Assembly (NCBI GenBank): GCA_905160935.1
Contig: CAJHZI010000423.1
Span: 1,357,001-1,421,000, forward strand
Origin: Enchytraeus crypticus
Taxonomy: Eukaryota; Annelida; Clitellata; Enchytraeida; Enchytraeidae
Length of the DNA: 64,000 nt
Reading direction: 5' to 3'
Below are positions 1 to 10,623 of the stretch, piece after piece (the stretch's first letter is position 1; each line of letters starts with the position of its first letter). Below the pieces are notes generated by a model, which saw nothing but the letters and a program-made list of their open reading frames with translations, was not told the DNA's origin and did no database searches. A program made the translations under genes and the position numbers.

Positions 1-573
1 ATCTTTAATAACGTGAAAGTTATAGTTTCGCAAATAGGAGTGGGATCAGATAAGAAATTTCCAATACAGGATTACGGGCGTGTTACATTTAGCGTAGATT
101 ATCTCTATAAAAATACTAGCTAGCACGCAATATAAAATTTCTGCTAATGCTATTTTGAAGAGCAATCAATTATTTTCAAAACGACGTAAAATACGTGTTG
201 ATATGTTCTTAATTGACAAAGTTATTGAACTTTTTATGCATGCATTGCATGAAGAGAATAAAAGAAGTCATTGTAACTGTGGCGCTAGAGGACGCCGCCG
301 CCGTGGCTGCGGTGACAGCAGTTGTACCCAGACATGCAATGAAAAGTTCAATAACTTTGTCAATTAAGAACATATCAGCACGTAATTTACGGCATTTTGC
401 AAAGAAGTTATTGCTCTTCAAAATAGCATTAGCTGAAATTTCGTGACGTGTTGGCTATTATTTTTATAGAGGTAATTTTACGCTGCATGTAACACGCCCG
501 TAATCCTGTACTGGAAATTTCTTATCTGACCCCACTCCTATTTACAAAACTATAACTTTCACGTTATTAAAGA
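1..573. mobile_element. Long inverted-repeat (foldback/MITE-like) element
   Basis: Bases 1-240 and 335-573 are inverted copies of each other at roughly 85-90 percent by eye, both ends reading ATCTTTAATAACGTGAAAGT inward. The 95-bp centre is GC-rich with CCGCCGCCG. The element could extend left of the window. Because of the inversion, both strands show similar short open frames containing DMFLIDKVIELF; I do not treat these as genes. No target-site duplication can be checked. Confidence 0.8.
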
Positions 574-861
574 TATTCAAACGATATTTCGGTATATTTG
601 GTAGAATTGGCTGCTGGTCAAGTGCTGTAAATTTCGCGAACATCGGTCCACTTCTTACGACTTTATTGTGAAAACAATTTGGGGTATCAGTTATAAAAAA
701 CACAGTGTACAATAAAATGCACACATTAATGTGTTAATGATTCTTCATTCGTTCTGGTGTCTTGATCATCAATTCTAAATAAATACGTTATGACCTTACG
801 ACGTTGCGCTTCGATACTGTCTATTTGGTACAATTTATCTTATACTTTGGTATTTCTTCAG
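574..861 (+). other. Septin intron sequence
   Basis: AT-rich sequence between the inverted-repeat element and the first septin exon in the window; the intron ends TTTCTTCAG at 861. Nothing else is recognisable. Confidence 0.5.
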
Positions 862-3800
862 ATTCTGAATGAGATTGCCAAGAACAAGATCAGGATTTAT
901 GAATTTCCTGACTGTGATGACGAAGAAGAGAAGAAATTGCTGAAGAAATTACGAGTAATAATTTTATTTTAATTTAGAGAGCATTTATTTTAACTCTGTC
1001 AGACGTTTAGAGCTCAGAATTCTCAAAAAACAGTTCTAGTCTTTTGAGATTTTTCTCATAAATATTTCATTATGTTGTAAAACTGTAACAATATTTGTTA
1101 CATTATTTTTCAGCGTTCAATATCTTATTTCTTAATGCTTTTTAAACTGTCTATAACTGCCAATCATCTCAGGTGTTACCAGTTTGATAATTGTACTTGA
1201 TTTACAAGTTATTTATTGTCCTTGTAATTGACTATTTGTTAATTCAAACAAAATTCTTACATTAAATAGCCATCAGTCAGTCAGCTCTAACCATTGATCC
1301 ATTCGTTTAGTTGATCCTTCTTAAAGTTAATAAACAGGATGATCATGCAATTTTTCTTTTAACAGAAGACGATGACAAGGACAAAAAACAGGCTCTCTAA
1401 GACTCACTGTCTGAGTTACTACGTGAATCAGTATGACTCGCATTATCAAAGGCTTTCCTTCAAACTACAACTCCTTTCTAAATTGAAGCAGATATTGTAG
1501 AACATTATGATTTTTTCTTGTCTTGGATCTAAGTTGTCTTATGTCCAATTTACTTATATTCTCTACTTTACTTAATATCGTATTATGTATTAAAAATCTG
1601 TTCAGTTTTGAATCTTGTGTTAAGAAGTATTGATTGAAACCTTGTATGGTTTCATCAAACCATGACAAATTCAAATATACCGGAAGGTTAGAAATACTCG
1701 CTGCTCGACGTCCGTGGTATTGCCCTATGGGGAGGAACCGGATGTTAAATTCTTATTGATTGATTGATTGATTGATTGCAGGATAGGGTACCGTTCACTG
1801 TGGTGTCAAGCAATACGTTGATTGATGTTGGCGGGAAGAAGATTCGAGGCAGAATTTATCCCTGGGGAACCGTTGAGGGTGCGCATAATACTAGTTAATC
1901 TCTTGTGTGCGCATAGTACTAGTTAATCTCTTGTGTGCACATAATACTAGTTAATCTCTTGTGTGCGCATAATACTAGCTAATCTCTTGTGCTGATGAAC
2001 TCGCCTTGTGTTTCAGATTTAAAATCATGTTATTTCATGATAAAGTGAGCGCCTAGGCTCCAGAAATTGCTACAAAAATGTAAACGAATGGAAAAGTCTC
2101 AAATAGACGATTGACTGATGATATTATGTTGGACAGAGAGGATTTGAGACAGTCTATTCGTATCCCGACTCTAGTTAGACTAGGATTCACGGGAGGATGA
2201 TGATGATTATTTGAATTGACCTATGGTTTTTATTAATATGTCTAATAGAGTGTACTGAAGCTTAAACTAGCTTCCATTGCATTCGTCGACTTGGTCAGGC
2301 CGGGGGCGTCTTCGCCATATAAGCGATGGCGCAGTTTGCGTCACGAAATTCTCCAGGGGTACCTGAAAAAATCAAACTTAGTTTTCAAACACGTTGCGTT
2401 TTGAGTCAGACCGGGGGGGGTGGAAGACACCCTTAGTTTTGTGCGCCTGTTGTTTTGTTACATTGTCTTGATTGAAGTCGTCTACTTTATGTATTTGTAA
2501 TATTAGTATATTATGTATTAGTTATCATTGTTCGCCATTGCTTGCATTTTAGTCGAGAACTTAGAACACAATGATTTTCTGGCTCTGCGAAACATGCTGT
2601 TCAGGTATGTCAACATTATTGTAATTTAGGGAAATTTTAAATAGTATAATTGTTATTAAATGCTTGCTACTCTCAAAGAACTAGATAAATGATACATCTA
2701 ATTATTTCTTGAAAATTTTAAAAATTGGTTCAGAACAGCAATAACACTAATTGCCATTAAAGTGAAATAACGCCTGTGAGAAATCGCAATGACCCCCACT
2801 TGTGTGTATTTTAGTACTCTTTTTTCATCCTTGCGTGTTGGGTAGAATTTAAGAATTAATTCTGAATTAACAATACACTTTTACTATTAGCTATTGTCAC
2901 TGAGCCAAATGCTAAGAAATATTTTACTGAACCATAAAATTTGATCGGAATGCTATCTCAATGACTGCTATAACTTTCATTACTTTTAATAATGTCTCAA
3001 AAATACCATTCTTGTATGCAGATATATACTATGTATTGTTTAGTGTGTGATTAATTTTGATTTTGAAGCAAAATACAGTAACTTACTGTTACCTTATTCT
3101 TTGTGACGGTGACGGTAGCTCGAGTGTGACGAGTCGTCTTAAAGAGAAGCCTTGTGCTTCTGAACCCTGACGTTAAGCATACTATAACAACAACAAAATT
3201 TTGATTGCGATTTTGAAATGATGTGTTGTCATTATATTGTTGTTACTACATTGTTGTTGTTGTTGTCATTATATTGTTGTTGTTATATTGGTGTTGTTGT
3301 TGTTGTAGAACTCACCTGCAGGACCTGAAGGACGTGACGAACAACGTCCACTACGAGAACTACAGACTGACTCGCCTCGCCTCCGTCAGCTCGTCTGACG
3401 GGAAGAGTGCCAAGGGCTCCAACAAGTGGGTGCTTGTTTATGTATATTCATCATCATCATCATCATCCTCCCTTGAATCCCAGTTTAACTAGGGTCGGGA
3501 TACGAATATACTGTCTCATATCCTCTCTGTACTACATCATATCATCATTCAATCATCTATCTGAGACTTTTCCATTATTCATTTTCCTTTTTATATAAAT
3601 TAATGCTTTAATAACAGGGTCTGGGAAGGTTATTCTTAAATCCGCGCCGACTGCTATTGGAGCGCCAACAAAAGGCAACGATTACTAATAACCATGGAGA
3701 GGAAAAGGGGGAATAGCGAAAACTCTAAAAACAGCAACTAAGAAAGGAAACATTGTAAGCACATGCGGTACGTCATGTGTGTAACTATATGAAATAAATA

Positions 3801-5805
3801 AAATAAATAAATAAAAATAGCACTGGTCAAGAAAATTTAACATTTTGTTTGTCTCATGCATCGAAACATGTCCTTTACAAATTTAATTTAATTTGGATGT
3901 GCTGAGTTCAAAATTCAAAACCATTTTGTTCTATCGCGTACAGTTTTTGAGAGACATGTAATTACGACAACATTTGGGAAAATTACAGTATCACAGTAAT
4001 TTTACACGTTCGGGCAACATTATTCCTATATTTAACAAAGTGTCTAAAGCTGCTCCGGGTGCGACTTTCTTTTATCACATCGGTATTGTCTCTTCTTAGT
4101 GCCCAACTGTTGTCAGCCTGCATTGTTGGGTTAGACTACTAAGGTCTCTAACAAGTGGTTGCTTGTTAATGTAAATTAAGGCTTCAATAAGTGGTTGTTT
4201 GTATATTTTGTAGTTTAAATGTGTATATACAGAACGTAGTGGTGTCATAAAAGGTGTTGTGCTCTGTGTTGTATTTAATTGTGTTGTGTAGCCTTATAGT
4301 TGTTTTTTATCACACTGCAGTGTATTGTGTGGAGTTGTATTTTTATTGTTTTTTAAAAATTGTTTTTTGTTTCTAGAAGTCCATTGATGGCAATGGATGA
4401 AGAGAAGAGGGAACAAGAACTGAAGTTGAAGAAGATGGAGGCTGAGATGGAGCAAGTGTTTGAGACGAAAGTCAAAGAAAAGAAGAATAAGCTCAAAGAA
4501 TCTGAGATAGATGTATGATGCAATATTAAGCTTGATGCTTTATTAATATATTAATAGAGATAAAATAGAAATTATATATTATTAGCTCTCTCTTCTTCTT
4601 TAATTCTTATGTTTTATCATGATCATTATCTTTTCGATAAATGGCCCTTCAATATCACATTCATTCGTCCTATATTAAAACTGTTGTTACTTTCGCCCTG
4701 GGATATCTCCGTGAATTTAACAAAAAGCATGTAACTATGATTTTTATAGTTTAAATTTAAAATGAAGCCGAAAGAATTTCTGTGAAGTTTAGGGAAATAA
4801 TATCATGTAGACGTGTGTTTAATTGTGTTCGAAACTCTGAAGAATTGACCAACCTTTAAGGCTTTAACTACTTAACTGCATGTATCGTAAGAGGTAACGG
4901 GAAACTACCTCAGAAGCCTTATTTTTCCCAATCTATGGGCTACATAAGATTTAGATAAGGCTTAGCCATTTGTGGAGGGATTAACTTATTGATCTATAGA
5001 GCGCTCTGTTTGAAGTGTGGAAGCAGACCCTGAGTATGAATAAATAATAAAATGCTTTGGAATTGCCACTTGGCAGAACAAAAAGGAGAGGGATGTTTAA
5101 TTCTACCACTTACATGTATTAAACGAGGTACTGCTGATTCAATTTTCGAAGGGTTTGTGGTCCAACAAATACACGTATGGTCAAAAGCTACTTCAGACAC
5201 GCTAAGTCTAAGGCCAATTTTAGCGTCAGATTACTTCTCGAATAGCATATCAGTGCCGGGGAGAGCACTGGATTTGAACCTTGCACCTACTGATCCGCTG
5301 TCAAACAACTTACCAACAAGCCACTAGCTCAGCCCTTACAACAACGCTGAAGCAATACGGCCAATTACAAATTGCTACGTGGAATCCAATAGAAACGAGA
5401 GGTTTCAATAGGCAAAAATGTGTACTAATAGTTATAATTATCTAAGTTATAAGTTGATTGATTGACTTTTGTTATTGATGACTGTTTGAAAGATTGACTG
5501 ATTGATTTGTAGCTTCAAAGACGTCTTGAGCAGATGAAGAAGAGTTTGGAGCAGCAGGAGAGGGAGTTACAAGAGAAGAGAGTTGCATTTGAGAGCGAGA
5601 GAGATCATTGGGAGGAGCAGCAGAGAGCTCTGGAATCTGAATCAACCGGGTCTGTGCCTCATATTCCTTGTGGTCTCTGTGTACTTTCTCTTGTGGTCTC
5701 TGTGTACTCAGTCGTCATCGTGTGGTACTTTGGCGCCTGTTTGTGTAGAGTCTGCAAGAGACGTCTCTGACATGCCTTATGGCGAGGAACCGGACGTTAA
5801 AATCC

Positions 5806-5845
<40 letters not shown>

Positions 5846-6540
5846 AGCTTCTCATCATTGTAACTATAAAAATATACAATAACTGTGCTGGGGCAGTAGC
5901 ATGTCGATACGGTGTCCGATTTTGGTTCAATAGATGTTGCGTTCAAACCTAGTGCTAGCCACGTGACTGACATTCCTTCGAGATATGAAACTGACATAAA
6001 CACCTGGTCTTCAGACCCTTTAGTTATATGAATTCTAATATTTTGTGCATGAATGGAACGTCTCGTGGTGCAGTAAGCTCGCCTCTTGAACGGAAGGACG
6101 TGGGTTCGAGACTGCTTAGCGACGTGGGTTTTTCTCTTCCGATTGGCCAATAAAAACATAGTCGTGTACACTTGGTGGTGTCAGGCCGATGGATAGCCGA
6201 CCTTAATGTTCTGTTTCCTATCTAGTCCCCTCCGTGTCGATCTCGAGTAGGAATTAACGGCGCGCTAAATGGAGTTTTTAGTGCAATGTCAAAATATGTG
6301 ATATTAATATAATAATTCTAATAACATTTTAGAAATTAGTGTTGATGCAATGCCAATCAAATAACCAACTTGCACATTACAAACATCAGGCGTCATTGAC
6401 AGATATTTAAACCGAATTTTAATCATTAAACTTTTCATGTTGTAGTATTGAAAAGCCAAGTTGCAGTATGTTTATTTTACTATTCCACTGCTGAATGTTG
6501 CAGAACATTGAAGAAAGAGAAGAAGAAGCTGTTCAACTAG
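862..6540 (+). CDS. SEPTIN7: Septin-7 ortholog, C-terminal 7 exons (5-prime end outside window)
   Basis: Septins are GTP-binding cytoskeletal proteins that form hetero-oligomeric filaments and rings at membranes and the division site. Seven exons join in phase: 862-954, 1782-1878, 2553-2604, 3309-3425, 4377-4512, 5513-5649, 6504-6540, giving 222 residues and a TAG stop. Residues 1-31 contain KIRIYEFPD, then the septin-unique element with [14 protein letters not shown], then [15 protein letters not shown], all diagnostic of septin-7. Residues about 127-205 form the heptad-rich coiled coil ([23 protein letters not shown]). The tail is [11 protein letters not shown], matching the basic C-terminus of SEPTIN7 by recall. 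That match fixes the last junction as GG|GTCTGT, a weak donor, rather than a phase-0 alternative. The P-loop and G4 exons must lie to the left. Introns 1 and 4 end in microsatellites at the acceptor and intron 2 begins with a minisatellite. Family assignment is near certain; exact end-exon splice choice is slightly less so. Confidence 0.95.
1711..1781 (+). mobile_element. SINE-2 3-prime fragment forming a septin acceptor
   Basis: The fragment reads through GGAACCGGATGTTAAA into (TTGA)n and runs straight into GATTGCAG|GAT, the acceptor of the exon at 1782. The SINE tail therefore supplies the last 25 nt of the intron. Confidence 0.75.
1879..1990 (+). repeat. 28-bp minisatellite, 4 copies, starting at a septin donor
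   Basis: Four copies of a unit beginning GTGCGCATAATACTAG and ending CTCTTGT. The first GT is the 5-prime splice site of the exon ending at 1878. Reading through that donor gives a stop (TAA) within the first unit. Confidence 0.85.
2044..2205 (+). repeat. Repeat-5 copy
   Basis: Dispersed element starting GTGAGCGCCTAGGCTCCAG, with ATTCGTATCCCGAC and ending in GATGATGAT. Other copies lie at 3442-3575 (minus), 14742-14855, 63530-63612 (minus), with partial ones near 49575 and 62594. No coding capacity. Confidence 0.7.
3098..3183 (+). repeat. SINE tail with GACGTTAA core
   Basis: Contains GTAGCTCGAGTGTGACGAG and GCTTCTGAACCCTGACGTTA. The same tail ends the 5S-headed SINE at 38465-38972 and recurs at 48528-48610, 48683-48735, 48843-48905 and, inverted, 51372-51440. 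Confidence 0.65.
3237..3307 (+). repeat. (TTG)n microsatellite abutting a septin acceptor
   Basis: Imperfect GTT/TTG repeats end in GTTGTTGTTGTAG|A, the acceptor of the exon starting at 3309, and take the place of a normal polypyrimidine tract. Confidence 0.8.
3442..3575 (-). repeat. Repeat-5 copy, inverted
   Basis: Starts in (CAT)n then CCCAGTTTAACTAGGGTCG, the reverse of the repeat at 2044. It begins 17 nt after the septin donor at 3426. Confidence 0.7.
4140..4211 (+). repeat. Two diverged copies of septin exon-4 end plus its donor
   Basis: The true junction at 3425/3426 reads CCAACAA|GTGGGTGCTTG. Within the same intron, 4141-4175 reads CTAACAAGTGGTTGCTTG and 4179-4205 reads TCAATAAGTGGTTGTTTG, each preceded by AAGG as in the exon. 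I infer decoy 5-prime splice sites made by local duplication. Confidence 0.65.
4895..5068 (+). repeat. Repeat-4 fragment
   Basis: Contains GGGCTACATAAG, GGGATTAACTTATTGAT and CCACTTGGCAGAAC, aligning with the fuller copy at 53318-53690. Bases 5230-5335 then hold a degenerate inverted SINE-1 (GGATTTGAACCTTGCAC). Confidence 0.6.
5652..5846 (+). mobile_element. SINE-2 full-length copy with (TTGA)n tail
   Basis: Carries CTGTGTACTCAGTCGTCATC, GGCGCCTGTTTGTGTAGA, GAGGAACCGGACGTTAAAA and nine TTGA units. It begins 2 nt after the donor of the septin exon ending at 5649, so the weak donor context may come from the insertion. Confidence 0.8.
5890..6240 (+). mobile_element. Degenerate tRNA-like SINEs in septin intron 6
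   Basis: At least two tRNA-like heads: one with GGGGCAGTAGCATG and GCGTTCAAACC near 5890-5960 (related copy at 37996-38110), another with GTGGGTTCGAGACT near 6060-6120. Both are box-A/box-B like and diverged. Confidence 0.45.
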
Positions 6541-9500
6541 ATGCTCTGCTATTTGAAGATCTGTGAAACTCTATGTGTTCATCGTGTGCCGCTTTGTATG
6601 CTTTATGTTGTCGTGTAGCTATTGTATCTGTTTGTAAGATGTTTTTTCGTTGTTTCTGCTGAATCATCATGGAGTATCTCAGAAGTAATTAATTGTGTTA
6701 TCAAAGCTTGAGTGAAAATGATATGATTTCGGTAGATTGAACTTTTGTCGATATATAAAAATTATTTGGGTAAATTTGCCTATAGTTTACTATGCAAAGC
6801 ACTATACTTTAGATCTTAACGATTATCCTTTTTATTAGTATTATTAGTAGAATAATCTAGCACACCTTTGGTGTTTTCCATTGTAACCTAGACCTGAGAT
6901 TGGCATATACTCTCGTAGTTTGTTATGTTTTCATTAAGTGCAACAATTGCTGTGCTTTGTGATAAATAGTGAATTAGTCTTTTGAGTTGTAGGAGATGAT
7001 ACAGTTTGACATGTAGCTTCATTACAACGTGTTTAACATGTTTTAATATTATGTAAAAGGCCGTAAATTTCTAATTGTATGAATGATGTTTATCGTATAG
7101 TTTAGGATTTTTATAATTTGTCCTTTTTGGAAAATACAATGATCATAGTAAAGCTAATCAGTTAGACTTACTTTAGAATATTTATTTATTTCTGTAATGG
7201 AACGTGAGTGTCCCTATTGAAACTGATTCATATTTTATTTTATGAAATTGCAAGATTCATTATGGATGATATTTTATCTCTGTATGATATTATAATTTAA
7301 ATTCATGTGTACTAGTACGTAGTGATATTGAGCCATCCAAAGAGAGACTTTTAACTTTAATATTATCCTTGAAGAAGTAGCGATCTGAAAAAGTTATTTT
7401 AAAATGTAATTTATTATGTGCTTCTGTAGTAAAACTTGTTGTAAATCAGACTCTCTTCAGGACTTAAATATTCTTCTGATGTGGAAAATGCGTCAGATGA
7501 TGATTTTGATTAACTTCTGTGCATATACTGAACCCGATTACGCTGAATTTCTGTAGTAAAACATTTTTATTGAAAACAATAGATTCTAATGAGGAAAAAG
7601 CTTCAGTAAATGGTATTCTGTAAGTGGTAATACATGTATCAGACATCTTAAACTTTAGCTCTCCGTTGTATGATGTTTTGATAGAAACCACGATGATGTA
7701 TTTAATGGTAATTTATCGTGCTACATATACTACGCTAATTTTAGATTGAAAAAGTCACTGCTGTATGTGGCATCTAATCCAAGTGAAGTTGTTCAGGCTG
7801 TTTCACATACATTCTGAAGATTATCGTTGTAGTGAACATTATCATCATCATTACAGCTATATATCGTTGAATAGCATTTAGTTAGTGTTGAATTTTGCGA
7901 GGTGTATTCCAGTATATACACATTCTCTAGGTGCACTTTTTCTACTGTATTGTCACTGATTTCTTGTGCCTTAGATACGGATAGCGCTTGTAGAATCTAT
8001 TTTGTCTAGTGTTTTATATTGCCAAATGCGGGTACTATTGAAGTACAATTTAGATGTGTGTGACGTTTTAACGGCTAAGAAATACATATGTGACTTTTTA
8101 AAAAATTCCACTTAATCTAATGCAAATATGTTGTGATAATGAATTTATCGATGTTAATGGTGTTATATTCACTGTTTGTATTAGCCTAATCTTTTATTTA
8201 ATATCTTAAACTATTTTTGTATAGTATTTTCATAGACCTCTCAGATCATGTACGTGGTTCCGTAGTTGTGTTCATTATGCAGTGATGATAAGTAATAGTA
8301 GTAATGTCGAATGACATTCGAAAATAAATTATGAATAGGTTAAGTTGTGTAGTGACTTAAATAGTTTTAAATGGTTAATTATATTACTATTTATAATAAT
8401 ATTATATGATATAGTCAGTTGTCTAGTTGTGTCTGGGCCATTGCTTTAAAAGCAACCATATAGTGAGTGCTCTTGTTGTAGGAGTCGGGTAAGAAAAGGC
8501 CGAGGAAAGTACAGAGAAAGCACCTCGGAGACCTTAATTTTATTAAATTAATGCTATGATAAGGTTTTTTGTTAATATTCAGGCTTTGTGACAAGATTAA
8601 CTTATATGTCGATGGCTTTCCTCTCTAGTAAGCATAAAAGCAAACTATAAATTAAAAATATAGACCTTAGATCTACCTTTTTGTAGAATGTTGAAGAGTA
8701 AAAAGTGCAATAAAACCAGAATTTGTTACTGGAAACTGATGTTGATGGCATAAAAGAACTAGCTGGAGCTTGATGAAATATTGAATTGGAGTATATAAAT
8801 TGACAGTGTTAGGCAATCTACTGCTGAAGATTTCGAAGTATTTCATTGCAATTTATAAAGTCGTTCCACAAGTTACTTCACATTAACTTGCTTCTAAATC
8901 AAATGCAGACTATTTAGCATTCACTTCCGTGGAATTGAAGCAAGTACCTGGTCGCTTAGAACGATATTCTATTCTTTTAAAAGCTATTTTGACTACAGTA
9001 ATTAGTAATTAAAATGAATTATGATGCAATCATGCTGCCAATTTTTTGTTATTTGATTGAATTAGTTACAAAAATGATACTTTAATAAGTTATTTAAATC
9101 TGGTACGAAATGTTAAATATCTAATTAAGACATCTAATCCTAATCAACTCCGCTTGAAATTGAACCGCAGTTAGTTCTGATTGCGTGCAGTTGATTTAGA
9201 CGGCTTAAGCGCCTAGGTTTAACCCACACAACTCATCTAAATTTCACATAGGTCCTAAATTTAACTCGTTGAAGGGGGTTTACTTTTTATATTGTATCGG
9301 TCATTTAGAATAATTTTAAGAAAGTTAAAAGTGCATGCTAAAGTATGAACGAGATCGAAGACTTTAAAAGACTGAGGCCCTGACCAAGTATTCCTGTTAT
9401 TTATCCGCTTTTAAGTAGAATAGCGAATTATATTTTTTAATTTTGCTATATAAATCTAAGCACAGTTTAATCACGTTACATCATTAGCACACTAAGCTAC

Positions 9501-10623
9501 GAACAATTGATACCGCATTGCATCGTTTCTTATATTATTCTATATTACCCTCAATATGTAATACAAATATTATTATTAACTGTACTGGGTATAGAAAGCT
9601 CTTTGTGCCTGTTTAACACCCATTTTGACTTCCTTAGAGGTTCTGGCAGACTAGCAGTACAGGTTATTTATTATGAATCCTTTCCATGGTTAACTAATAT
9701 TTTTTTATAAACCGAGTCCTATAGCACTGTATCTCATGGTGCCCCAGCCTATGAAACCTCTCCTATATTGATTAACTAAAATGTTTATAATGGTCAGGAT
9801 AAAGATAATATATGATACAGCGGTGCTCAGAAATCCTAATATGCTGAGAAGTTTTGTCCTTTAAACTTTGTAAGATTATTCTTAAAGGCAGTCACATAAA
9901 GTCACATAAACTTAAAGGACGTCATTCACGCCGCTAGAGGGTGCACTGAGGCTCGGCTCTGATTGAACATTGACTTGCAGAGTAAATAACAGTGATATTA
10001 GCTTCTTTGAGAGACTTCATTAGTTAGGTTTACTGGAATAGTTTTAGAAGACTTAGAACTTTACATCTACTCTATAAGTACTCTGACATCGCTTTCGAGG
10101 GAGGAAACTGACGTTAACATTTGCTTTACCAGCTTTTACTCGCATGGTAAGAAGTGATGTTGAAAATTAAATAGCAATCGTTACGTATAAAAGCAGTCAG
10201 TGCTAGCGTTCGATGGCGCATGTCTGGCGTGCTCTAGATAGGAGCATCACTCTCTATATTCTCGTTAAACTCTATGAAATAGATAACGTTTAACCCGTTC
10301 TGGTTTTAAAAGTATAAGTTTGATATCTGTTAAGTGTCAGGAATTAAACATTAAATTGCAGCACTAATCATCATCATCACTATCATCACGTTACCTTGAA
10401 TCTCCGCTTGTTCACTGGCTGGAGCCAGTGGCAAAGTCGGTAAGATACTCGGCCGCGGATCAGTATGTGCGGGTTCAAATCCTGGGCTCGCCCGTCACTG
10501 ACATCGCTTTCGAGTGTGGAAACTGACGTTTACCATAGCTTTACCAGCTTTAACTAGAGTCGAAATTATATTTAAAAAATTATTTAAAAATTGCAGCACT
10601 GAATCAAAAGTAACCCACTAAAC
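6541..10623. other. Septin 3-prime UTR candidates and septin-syntrophin intergenic DNA
   Basis: No exon is recognised in 4 kb. AATAAA hexamers on the plus strand at 8323-8328 and 8709-8714 are possible septin poly(A) signals. A SINE-1 3-prime fragment lies at about 10080-10140 and a full SINE-1 at 10418-10556, just upstream of the syntrophin start. A promoter cannot be called. Confidence 0.5.
10418..10556 (+). mobile_element. SINE-1 (tRNA-derived)
   Basis: Box-A-like GGAGCCAGTGGCAAAGTCGG, box-B GGTTCAAATCC, then CTTTCGAGTG and GGAAACTGACGTT. It ends about 67 nt upstream of the syntrophin ATG, so it may be in the 5-prime leader or promoter. Confidence 0.85.

Noticed and set aside
1879..1990. 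CRISPR-like array
   Set aside because: Direct tandem units without spacers in an intron of an animal gene.
6504..6564. Alternative septin last exon ending [11 protein letters not shown]
   Set aside because: It requires a phase-0 donor at GTGCCT. The other phase gives [11 protein letters not shown], which matches the septin-7 C-terminus.
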